From the NCBI GenBank assembly GCA_947487325.1, contig CANKWG010000044.1:1-12497 (forward strand): DNA of 12,497 nt. The letters are read 5' to 3'. Source of the stretch: Oxalobacteraceae bacterium. GTDB lineage: Bacteria; Pseudomonadota; Gammaproteobacteria; Burkholderiales; Burkholderiaceae_D. How positions within the stretch are numbered: position 1 is the stretch's first letter; every line of letters starts with the position of its first letter. The notes beneath the pieces were generated by a model. It had not been told where the DNA came from, did not search any database, and saw only the letters and a program-made list of their open reading frames with translations. The translations under genes were made by a program, and so were the position numbers. Shown piece after piece: positions 7,120 through 12,497 of the stretch.

Positions 7120-8136
7120 ATGCAAAATTTGCTCGACCCGGCAATTCTTTTTTTTGTATTTGGTGTGATCGCTGGCTGGCTGCGCTCTGACCTCGAAATA
7201 CCAGCAGCCACCGCAAAATTTCTGTCTCTCTACCTTCTGATGGCCTTGGGCCTCAAGGGTGGCTTCGCTCTCGCCGCTTCAGGGCTGAACCCCTCGGTGA
7301 TGATCAGTCTTTTCGCGTCGATCCTGATGGCCTTCATCGTACCTGCGCTGGGTTATCTGTTTCTGAGAAACCGAGTGGCACGATTCGATGCCGCTGCCGT
7401 TGCAGCCTCATATGGTTCGGTTAGCGCGGTGACCTTCGTGACGGCGATGCAGTACCTCGAGTCGCAGCAGATGTCGCCAGGTGGTCACATGGCGGTTGCG
7501 ATGGTGCTGATGGAGTCGCCTGCGATTTTGATGGCGGTCTTACTCGCGAACATGATTCGCCAAAAACAGGCGAGTGCGCAAATTGTCACGGGGCAGGGTG
7601 GCACTGCGGCCGTGTCGGGGTCAGGAGTGGGAAATTTTTCCGGGCCCTCGATAGGCAAGGTGATTCATGAATCCTTCACCAGCGGTGCGCATTTGTTGTT
7701 ACTAGGCTCGTTGCTGATCGGGTATATGAGTGGTGAAGCGGGCAAAGTCATGATGCAGACCTTTTCAACGGATCTGTTCAAAGGCATGCTGGCCTTCTTC
7801 CTTTTGGATATGGGTCTGATGGTTGCGCGCAGCATGCGCGATGTAAAAGGTAAGTCCCCCATCCTGATTGCTTATGCAGCACTGGCGCCGGTAGTTCACG
7901 CAGGGATCGCGCTGTTGATCTCGATGTTGCTGTCATTGCCGGTAGCGGATGCAGCGCTCATCATGGTGCTCTCGGCCAGCGCTTCGTACATCGTGGTACC
8001 GGCGGTCTTGCGTTATGCAATTCCGGAGGCAAATCCCTCGCTCTATTTGGGCTTGTCGCTCGGCGTCACTTTTCCGCTGAATATTCTGTTCGGTATCCCT
8101 GTCTATACGGAGGTCGCCAGGCAGCTGCTCGGCTGA
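7120..8136 (+). CDS. sbtA: sodium-dependent bicarbonate transporter, SbtA family
   Basis: A 338-residue, very hydrophobic inner-membrane protein matching the SbtA (DUF897) permeases that import bicarbonate with sodium. Characteristic stretches are ATAKFLSLYLLMALGLKGG (31-48), ASYGSVSAVTFVTAM (96-110) and MVLMESPAI (128-136) in the first half, with an equivalent set in the second half (FFLLDMGLMVARSM; SASASYIVVPAVLRYA; GLSLGVTFPLNI), consistent with the inverted-repeat fold of about ten helices. A Gly/Ser-rich hydrophilic loop (about 147-178) separates the halves. It is slightly shorter than cyanobacterial SbtA. No gene for the PII-like partner SbtB follows. Expression is probably controlled by the divergent CbbR-type regulator. 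With no true RuBisCO in view, it may supply bicarbonate to carboxylases or balance pH; that is inference. Confidence 0.92.
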   Translation: MQNLLDPAILFFVFGVIAGWLRSDLEIPAATAKFLSLYLLMALGLKGGFALAASGLNPSVMISLFASILMAFIVPALGYLFLRNRVARFDAAAVAASYGSVSAVTFVTAMQYLESQQMSPGGHMAVAMVLMESPAILMAVLLANMIRQKQASAQIVTGQGGTAAVSGSGVGNFSGPSIGKVIHESFTSGAHLLLLGSLLIGYMSGEAGKVMMQTFSTDLFKGMLAFFLLDMGLMVARSMRDVKGKSPILIAYAALAPVVHAGIALLISMLLSLPVADAALIMVLSASASYIVVPAVLRYAIPEANPSLYLGLSLGVTFPLNILFGIPVYTEVARQLLG

Positions 8137-8153
8137 GTGCGACTTCTTTTTTT
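8110..8153 (+). terminator. rho-independent terminator of the permease gene
   Basis: The 8-bp outer stem pairs 8110-8117 with 8139-8146 (one G-U pair), and an inner CAGC/GCTG stem (8122-8125 with 8132-8135) continues it. Seven T residues follow at 8147-8153. The structure includes the permease stop codon at 8134-8136, so transcription probably ends right after the coding sequence and the next gene has its own promoter. Confidence 0.65.
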
Positions 8154-8161
8154 GATAAGGG

Positions 8162-8235
8162 TGTGTCCCGGACTGCTCTGCAGGAATTCCCTAAAGCAGT
8201 TATCTTCGGAGTACTGGCTGCACAGCGCCGGGACA
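8162..8235 (+). other. structured leader upstream of the mini-zincin gene
   Basis: TGTCCCGG (8162-8169) is exactly complementary to CCGGGACA (8228-8235), and directly inside it ACTGCT (8170-8175) pairs with AGCAGT (8193-8198), whose loop contains the palindrome GGAATTCC. Together this could fold into a closed, branched RNA of about 74 nt ending 34 bp before the ATG at 8270. No known riboswitch family is recognised. Confidence 0.35.
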
Positions 8236-8269
8236 ACATCCTTAAAATCAAAAAAAATGGGAGTCATCC

Positions 8270-8638
8270 ATGCCGCAACTTTACCGCGCACGTAAAGCGC
8301 AGCACGCAAGACTGGCACGGACAATCGTGTTCGTCGGTCTCTTTGTCGGCGGCGCAGTAAACGCGACCATTACGGACGGGGACAACCCTTTTGAATTGTT
8401 TGACTCCGCGCGCAACTTTACCGTCACATCCAAGGTCACTTGGATACCAGTGGACAATATCCAGGCGACTTGCAATCGCGAGGCCAAGATACGCGGCTAC
8501 GCCGCGTATGATTACGAGGTGAAAGCCTGCTCATTTTATGAAAATGACGTCTGCATCGTGTTCACTCAAAAAAAGCTGAACATGCATACGCTGGGCCATG
8601 AGGTACGCCACTGTTTTCAGGCGAACTGGCACGAGTAA
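8270..8638 (+). CDS. small exported HEXXH (zincin-like) protein, hypothetical
   Basis: A 122-residue protein. The N-terminus is basic (RARKAQHARLAR) followed by a hydrophobic run TIVFVGLFVGGAV (18-30) and a plausible cleavage after VNA (33), so secretion to the periplasm or beyond is likely. The mature ~90 residues contain four cysteines (68, 87, 95, 115), enough for two disulfides, and end in MHTLGHEVRHCFQANWHE. H110-E111-x-x-H114 is an HEXXH zinc-metallopeptidase motif, with H106 and H121 as possible further ligands. The whole protein is far smaller than standard zincins and resembles short uncharacterised HTLGHExRHCF proteins of betaproteobacteria as I remember them. Catalytic activity is not shown. 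The start is supported by GGGAG six bases upstream of the ATG. It follows the permease terminator and is probably transcribed alone. Confidence 0.75.
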   Translation: MPQLYRARKAQHARLARTIVFVGLFVGGAVNATITDGDNPFELFDSARNFTVTSKVTWIPVDNIQATCNREAKIRGYAAYDYEVKACSFYENDVCIVFTQKKLNMHTLGHEVRHCFQANWHE

Positions 8639-8645
8639 GGGCTTA

Positions 8646-8659
8646 GAGACGCTAGTCTC
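8646..8659 (+). other. short hairpin after the mini-zincin gene
   Basis: GAGAC-GCTA-GTCTC is a perfect 5-bp stem with a 4-nt loop beginning 8 bp after the stop codon. No T-run follows, so it is at best a weak or factor-dependent termination or mRNA-stability element. Confidence 0.35.
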
Positions 8660-8678
8660 GTCATAGCGATTGCGGTGT

Positions 8679-8714
8679 TTGCATTCTTGGCATCTTTTGC
8701 ATCATTTGCAAAGC
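8679..8714 (+). repeat. imperfect 9-bp tandem repeat, four units
   Basis: Four consecutive 9-mers, TTGCATTCT, TGGCATCTT, TTGCATCAT and TTGCAAAGC, share the core T(T/G)GCA at exact 9-bp spacing. Nine bases equal three codons, and one frame reads as a hydrophobic repeat continuing the frame of the upstream gene beyond its stop. It could be a remnant of coding sequence or a small iteron-like site. Confidence 0.5.
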
Positions 8715-8747
8715 ACCGGCACATCGCATAAATTTTCTTCTGAACTC

Positions 8748-8764
8748 GCGACATCGGCTGTCGC
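8748..8764. other. perfect hairpin in the convergent spacer
   Basis: GCGACA-TCGGC-TGTCGC forms a perfect 6-bp stem with a 5-nt loop. It lies between two converging genes and ten bases from a second stem-loop. No T-tract is adjacent on either strand. Confidence 0.4.
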
Positions 8765-8773
8765 AGCTCATAT

Positions 8774-8810
8774 GCGCTGGGTGGTTGTCAAACGCGGACT
8801 TGCCCAGCGC
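8774..8810. terminator. GC-rich stem-loop between convergent genes, possible bidirectional terminator
   Basis: GCGCTGGG (8774-8781) pairs exactly with CCCAGCGC (8803-8810) around a 21-nt loop, and two G-U pairs could lengthen the stem. It begins 19 bp past the stop of the leftward four-cysteine gene and ends the rightward transcription unit. No T-tract follows on either strand, so it is not a textbook intrinsic terminator. Confidence 0.35.
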
Positions 8811-8828
8811 CCCCTGAGAAGACTGTGA

Positions 8829-9245
8829 TCAGTTTTCCTGATTCAGCCGCTTGACCCAATCCTCAATCGCATCAGCGACATTTTTCGATTCACAGAAGTC
8901 GGGTATCTTGTCTACCGCTGTGATCAGCAAGCTACGAATGAACTGCATGTCTTTGTCTGAATAGCAGTAACCGATTTGCTGATCGGAGGCTTTCAGCATC
9001 GCGTCATGTTTACGCTTGCCGTCCTTGGCTTGCGTCAGAAATTCAGCTGAGCATTTCTTCTCGTACTTTCCAGCGACCAGTGAGCCCATGTAGGTCGTGA
9101 TCAGCAAAGCACTGTCATCGTAGGTTTGAAATTTGCACTGCGCGTAATTCGGGTTGGACGAATCAGGCGAGATTTCGAAAATATTTTGTGCGCTTGCTGC
9201 TTGCATGGTGAGCAGTAGGGCTACGCCGAAAATCAATCGCTTCAT
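8829..9245 (-). CDS. small secreted four-cysteine protein, hypothetical
   Basis: A 138-residue protein with a clean Sec signal peptide: MKR, hydrophobic core LIFGVALLLTM, then AASA with cleavage before Q20. The mature protein of ~119 residues is hydrophilic and mostly helical in appearance, with four cysteines (37, 65, 94, 118) that could form two disulfides in the periplasm, and a C-terminal helix ADAIEDWVKRLNQ. I do not recognise a family. The pattern of a small periplasmic protein ending in a helix after a late cysteine faintly recalls Rap1a/Tai-type immunity proteins, but no effector or secretion gene is nearby, so I do not assign that. GAGG eight bases upstream supports the ATG at 9245. 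It is read in the same direction as the kinase operon but separated by 122 bp, so it may have its own promoter. Confidence 0.8.
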   Translation of the reverse strand: MKRLIFGVALLLTMQAASAQNIFEISPDSSNPNYAQCKFQTYDDSALLITTYMGSLVAGKYEKKCSAEFLTQAKDGKRKHDAMLKASDQQIGYCYSDKDMQFIRSLLITAVDKIPDFCESKNVADAIEDWVKRLNQEN

Positions 9246-9367
9246 GGGTTCTGCCTCGGATAAGTTATTGTGTTTATAATTTGTTGATATTGCGGGGTTG
9301 TTTTAATTTTCCGCAGAATGTCACTTTAACCCGATTGGGCCGCTCGTGGGTGGTGCGCGAAATCAGT

Positions 9368-10738
9368 TCATGGGCTTGAATTGCTGAAGCCCGCCAGCAT
9401 CAGACCGTATAGATTCGCCTGACCTACTTGTCCACCTTTGAGCAGTACTTCCTTGTTGTGTATCAGCGGGTCATCGGACACCAGCGTGCAGACATGGGCA
9501 TTTTGTCCGAAGTGACTGGCTTTGATTTCCAACGCGCTGGCGCGGATGTCGCGCATGGTGAAGCTGGATGAGTCCCCCCCCGCAACCACCAGTCTTTGCA
9601 AGCCAGCCTGTGCGAATGCCACACGCGCCAGTCGCGCGAACAGAGAGCCGATATGCTGCGCCATCGCCGATGCGCTTAAAGCTTGAGCCGACGCTGCTGA
9701 AACCAGAGCATCATCAGGGCCCTCCGCGGTGAATACGACCACGCTGGTGCCAGATTTCAGTGCATCGAGCATGCGATTTTCCAGCGCCTCCAGCGCGCCA
9801 GTATCTTGACCTGTCAGCAAGCTTAGATCCGCACGCATCGTCAGAAAGCCAGCCTCTCGCGCCCACGCGATCTGCTCTGCCGACAAGGAAGAACAACTAC
9901 CGGAGAGCACCAGCAGCCGGTCAACTGCATCTAGCTTGTGAGTCGGCTGGCTTGATTTCAGTCGTCCGGACTGGCGCAACCATGCGCCAAGTCCATGAGC
10001 AAAACCCTGCGCAGCCATTGCGCACACTTGACGTTGTCGCGATACATGCCACAAGCTGGCAGCCGCGGTCATCACTTGCTTTAGCGTGTAACCATCGAAC
10101 ACCACACTGTCTTGCGCGATGAGCTCCGTAGCAAGTGCATCGGGGCTTGCTTCGAAATGATCCAGTGAGCGCAAATCCACCGCATGGGACGGGGTGAAAC
10201 CTTGCTGCGTGAGCACCAGTGATAAATCCGATTCATTCATCGGCGTCACGGGATGACGCGACATCACCGGATGACGATCGAGTCGATACACCGCTGTGCC
10301 TGCGCGTGCGTAGTGATGACCAAACAGGGTGTAACGGCCGAACTCAGGCGTGGCTGCGAGCACGGGTATCAGGCTACCCGGCCAGCACGCTTGCATCAGT
10401 TGTATCGCATAGCCCAAACTGCCTGTATCAGTCGATGAGTCAAAGGTAGAGCAGCATTTGTACTGCACCAGCGGTACCTTAAGTTGCCGGAATTTTTCCA
10501 GCACTGGCATCAGTTCGGCACGCATGCCATCAGGATCCAGCGAGCGCGCTGTGCCTGCCACGCCGACCACGTCGTAGTTTCGGGCGGCGTGTTCAAGACC
10601 ATCCACACCGGGATCAGAAAAAAACAAAACCGTCTTCAGTCCATGTCGCGCATATTGGGCAGCATTGTCTGAGGCGCCGGTAAAATCGTCGCCGTAGAAC
10701 AGGACTTTGGCCTGCAAGAGATCCGTTGCGTCGTTCAT
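9368..10738 (-). CDS. four-carbon acid-sugar kinase family protein (DUF1537), OiaK/OtnK-like
   Basis: A 456-residue cytosolic kinase of the two-domain DUF1537 family, which phosphorylates sugar-acid-type substrates such as 3-oxo-tetronate (OtnK), threonate/erythronate (DtnK, DenK) or 3-oxo-isoapionate (OiaK). The N-terminal substrate domain has GDDFTGASD (16-24), YKCCSTFDSS (93-102) and DRHPVMSRHPVTPM (154-167). The C-terminal nucleotide domain begins around 273 (LLVLSGSCSSLS) and has AGGDSSSFTM (386-395) and a late LLKGGQVG (432-439), which correspond to the conserved GGxTS-like and KGGxxG motifs. It lies 38 bp downstream of the RuBisCO-like gene in the same direction, preceded by GAGG ten bases from the ATG. 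Being next to an RLP favours an OiaK-type role over OtnK, which usually sits with OtnC or OtnI. The substrate remains an inference. Confidence 0.9.
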   Translation of the reverse strand: MNDATDLLQAKVLFYGDDFTGASDNAAQYARHGLKTVLFFSDPGVDGLEHAARNYDVVGVAGTARSLDPDGMRAELMPVLEKFRQLKVPLVQYKCCSTFDSSTDTGSLGYAIQLMQACWPGSLIPVLAATPEFGRYTLFGHHYARAGTAVYRLDRHPVMSRHPVTPMNESDLSLVLTQQGFTPSHAVDLRSLDHFEASPDALATELIAQDSVVFDGYTLKQVMTAAASLWHVSRQRQVCAMAAQGFAHGLGAWLRQSGRLKSSQPTHKLDAVDRLLVLSGSCSSLSAEQIAWAREAGFLTMRADLSLLTGQDTGALEALENRMLDALKSGTSVVVFTAEGPDDALVSAASAQALSASAMAQHIGSLFARLARVAFAQAGLQRLVVAGGDSSSFTMRDIRASALEIKASHFGQNAHVCTLVSDDPLIHNKEVLLKGGQVGQANLYGLMLAGFSNSSP

Positions 10739-10776
10739 GATTTCACAGCCTCATGAGCGCGAAAATTCAATAGCGC

Positions 10777-11991
10777 TCACCTGAATTTTTCCAGTGCTTC
10801 ACGTAATTCGCGATGCGTTTTCGCTGCGATATCCAGCGGCACCCCCTCGATGGCCGCTGCCCACGACTGACGCAGTGCGCTTACACCCGCAGCAATGCCA
10901 CCGGGATGTGCGAACAGTCCACCACCGGCAAGAAAAATCAGATCAGTCGATTGCAGCCGTTCCCACGTGGGTGCTGCCTGCCTGACAGTCTGGCCAGAGG
11001 AGAACACTGGCATGATCGTGCAGGGTTTGTCAGCAAACATCGGTGTCATACAAGCGCGCGCCGACGTGATCACACTGTCGTCATCTTCTTGGAACTTATT
11101 GGCGATGCCATTGACATGCATATGATCCACGCCAGCCAAGCGCCACAACTTTTGCCATGCCGTGTACGACCATCCCGCTTGCAAATAGCCCCAGCCGTTG
11201 CGGTGCGCATGAATCGGTAATTGCGCATGACGGCGAAAGGCATTGAAGCCCGCCATACCAACAGAATTCAGGCTCAGCATCACGGCGGTGCCACCGAGTT
11301 GCTGCACCAGATCGTGGCGACGTTTCATCTCATCGATTTCGCCGGTGAGGTTGAACGCATACATCACTTTTTTACCCGATCGCTCAGCATGGCGGTTGAT
11401 TACGGCCATCGAAAGCGTGACGCGTTCATCAAAAGGGCAGGCTGGTCCATCTGCCTGCAGCTCATCATCTTTGATGAAGTCAACCCCAGCCTCGCACAGC
11501 TGCGCCACGATATCTGCGGTGTCTTGCGCACTCAGCCCGACCGAGGGTTTGATGATGGTGCCGATCAGCGGGCCGCGTTGCACGCCACTGAGCTTGCGCG
11601 TACCTGCGATGCCAAAAGCTGGGCCCGGATACGCCTGCGCGAAGGCGGGCGGCAGCGTCATATCCATCAGTCGCAGTGACCGTACCGGTTTGAGTTCATA
11701 CAGATTACCGGCGATCGTGGCCATCAGGTTGGGTAGCGATGGCCCGAGATTTTCCAGCGGCCACGACAGCTTGAGCTCATAGCGTTTGGTGTCGCTGCGG
11801 CTGTCCTGCTCCAACGCGGTGATTTCATAACGTGCAGCGGCGCGCGCCTTAAGTGCTTCATCTTCACCGGGAATGGCAATGAAAGTTCCCGAGGATTGCT
11901 CGCCCGCGATTAGTGCGGCTGTTTGTTCCGGATCATCTGCGGTTTCAAGATGGTAGACGGCTTCGATGCGCATGCTGGTACCGGTGTTCAT
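10777..11991 (-). CDS. RuBisCO-like protein (RLP, large-subunit fold)
   Basis: A 404-residue protein with the RuBisCO large-subunit layout: an N-terminal alpha/beta domain (about 1-125) and a TIM-barrel domain. By motif alignment it keeps N96 (N123 of plant RuBisCO), K148 in GTIIKPSVGLS (K175), K174, D176 and E177 in FIKDDE (carbamylated K201, D203, E204), H263 in HAHR (H294), H292 (H327), K299 in NGIANKF (loop-6 K334) and E31 (E60). Differences include I146 for T173, F37 for W66, the loop-6 lead-in VNGIANK, and SSGQ for SGG. It is shorter than form I and is a form IV-type RLP, not a Calvin-cycle enzyme. With a DUF1537 kinase it probably acts on a phosphorylated 3-oxo sugar acid, as OiaX (decarboxylase) or OiaT (transcarboxylase/hydrolase) do. 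The start at 11991 is 3 bp after the SDR stop; an ATG at 11973 is also possible. No clear ribosome-binding site is seen for either, suggesting coupling. Confidence 0.92.
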   Translation of the reverse strand: MNTGTSMRIEAVYHLETADDPEQTAALIAGEQSSGTFIAIPGEDEALKARAAARYEITALEQDSRSDTKRYELKLSWPLENLGPSLPNLMATIAGNLYELKPVRSLRLMDMTLPPAFAQAYPGPAFGIAGTRKLSGVQRGPLIGTIIKPSVGLSAQDTADIVAQLCEAGVDFIKDDELQADGPACPFDERVTLSMAVINRHAERSGKKVMYAFNLTGEIDEMKRRHDLVQQLGGTAVMLSLNSVGMAGFNAFRRHAQLPIHAHRNGWGYLQAGWSYTAWQKLWRLAGVDHMHVNGIANKFQEDDDSVITSARACMTPMFADKPCTIMPVFSSGQTVRQAAPTWERLQSTDLIFLAGGGLFAHPGGIAAGVSALRQSWAAAIEGVPLDIAAKTHRELREALEKFR

Positions 11992-11994
11992 CGT

Positions 11995-12497
11995 TCAAAG
12001 ACCACGCGCGCCACTGGACAAAAATCCGCCATCGACTGGCATGGCAATACCGGTGATATAGGCGGCATCTTCGGAAGCGAGAAATTGCACTGCAGCGCCG
12101 ACCTCGGACACGGTACCGTAGCGATTCATCGGAATCGCTTTCGAATACTCTGTGCGAAATTGCGCTGTATGCAGCAGCTGCGTCATTGGCGTGTCTACCG
12201 GCCCTGGTGCGACCGCATTGGCGGTGATGCCATGTTCGGCGAGCTCAACGGCCATTTGGCGTGTCAACGCAATGACGGCACCTTTGGAGGTGCCATAGGC
12301 CGTGCGGCCCGTGCCCACCGCGCGCATGCCGGCTACCGAAGCGATATTGATGATGCGCCCCCATTGATGACGCATCATCAGACGGGCAGCGTGCTGACTG
12401 CAAAGCAGCGTACCGGTGACGTTGATGCTCATGGTGCGCTCGAAATCTTCGAGCGGAAAATCGATAAAGGGGAAAACTTTGGCAACGCCTGCGCAAT
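11995..12497 (-). CDS. SDR-family oxidoreductase, N-terminus outside window
   Basis: The C-terminal ~166 residues of a classical short-chain dehydrogenase; the frame stays open to the window edge, so the ATG at 12432 is internal and the Rossmann TGxxxGxG motif lies outside. The visible part starts at CAGVAKVFPF, the remainder of the N(S/N/C)AG motif, continues with FERTMSINVTGTLLCSQ, the catalytic serine in NIASVAG, the YGTSK motif carrying catalytic Tyr and Lys, the APGPVDTPM segment after beta-6, and an ITGIAMPVDGGF ending. All of this is intact. It is the first visible gene of the minus-strand unit leading into the RLP (3-bp gap) and the DUF1537 kinase, so it most likely oxidises the sugar, polyol or sugar acid that the kinase and RLP then process. 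Its substrate cannot be read from the sequence. Confidence 0.92.
   Translation of the reverse strand, partial: CAGVAKVFPFIDFPLEDFERTMSINVTGTLLCSQHAARLMMRHQWGRIINIASVAGMRAVGTGRTAYGTSKGAVIALTRQMAVELAEHGITANAVAPGPVDTPMTQLLHTAQFRTEYSKAIPMNRYGTVSEVGAAVQFLASEDAAYITGIAMPVDGGFLSSGARGL

Noticed and set aside
8270..8638. SbtB (PII-like) as partner gene directly after the permease
   Set aside because: The product has an export signal, four cysteines and an HEXXH motif, and none of the PII-like fold features; a terminator also separates the genes.
11221..11782. Two long plus-strand ORFs (152 and 179 codons) over the RuBisCO-like gene
   Set aside because: They are antisense to a protein with intact catalytic motifs, overlap each other in different frames, and look like composition artefacts of GC-rich coding DNA.
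10777..11991. Genuine RuBisCO for CO2 fixation, linked to the bicarbonate permease
   Set aside because: The protein is short for form I, differs at several substrate-binding positions, lacks a small-subunit gene, and sits with an acid-sugar kinase and dehydrogenase.
1..12497. tRNA/rRNA genes, CRISPR arrays, insertion sequences or phage genes
   Set aside because: No cloverleaf-like sequence, regular spacer repeats, transposase, integrase or terminal repeats were seen on either strand.

Overview
The window looks like a piece of chromosome from a proteobacterium, most likely a betaproteobacterium of the Burkholderiales type. This is inferred from moderately high GC coding sequence, Gram-negative envelope genes (RND pump, lipoprotein), and a divergent CbbR-type regulator/SbtA-type bicarbonate permease pair. 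No rRNA, tRNA, CRISPR array, transposase or integrase is visible, and gene packing is normal for a chromosome.

Layout from left to right. (1) 1-2317, plus strand: the last ~770 codons of an RND (AcrB/HAE-1-type) inner-membrane efflux transporter; its start lies outside the window. (2) 5589-2366, minus strand: a two-gene unit in which a large caspase-fold (peptidase C14) lipoprotein is followed by an SDR dehydrogenase; the stop and start overlap as ATGA. (3) 5590-5897: an AT-rich spacer with a perfect TATAAT for the caspase gene and a 21-bp perfect palindrome, followed on the plus strand by a 66-residue coiled-coil/tail-anchor membrane protein (5898-6101). (4) 7034-6138 minus and 7120-8136 plus: a divergent pair of a CbbR/CmpR-type LysR regulator and an SbtA-family sodium-dependent bicarbonate permease. 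They share an 85-bp spacer with a TTA-N7-TAA palindrome, and a hairpin plus T-run terminator covers the permease stop codon. (5) 8270-8638 plus: a small exported protein with an HEXXH motif, preceded by a structured leader and followed by a repeat- and hairpin-rich spacer. (6) 9245-8829 minus: a small secreted four-cysteine protein of unknown function. (7) 12497-9368 minus: a catabolic gene cluster of SDR dehydrogenase (N-terminus outside the window), RuBisCO-like protein (RLP) and four-carbon acid-sugar kinase (DUF1537 family), tightly spaced and read in that order.

The most interesting part is region 7. An oxidoreductase, an acid-sugar kinase and an RLP that keeps most RuBisCO active-site residues fit a pathway in which a sugar acid is oxidised, phosphorylated and then split or decarboxylated by the RLP. 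The characterised parallel is the D-apiose/3-oxo-isoapionate route (OiaK with OiaX or OiaT), but the usual partner genes are not visible here, so the true substrate is open. The bicarbonate transporter with a Calvin-cycle-type regulator, although no true RuBisCO is present, is the second theme. The caspase-fold lipoprotein coupled to an SDR and the mini-zincin with a hydrophobic stretch just beyond its stop codon are further candidates for a closer look.
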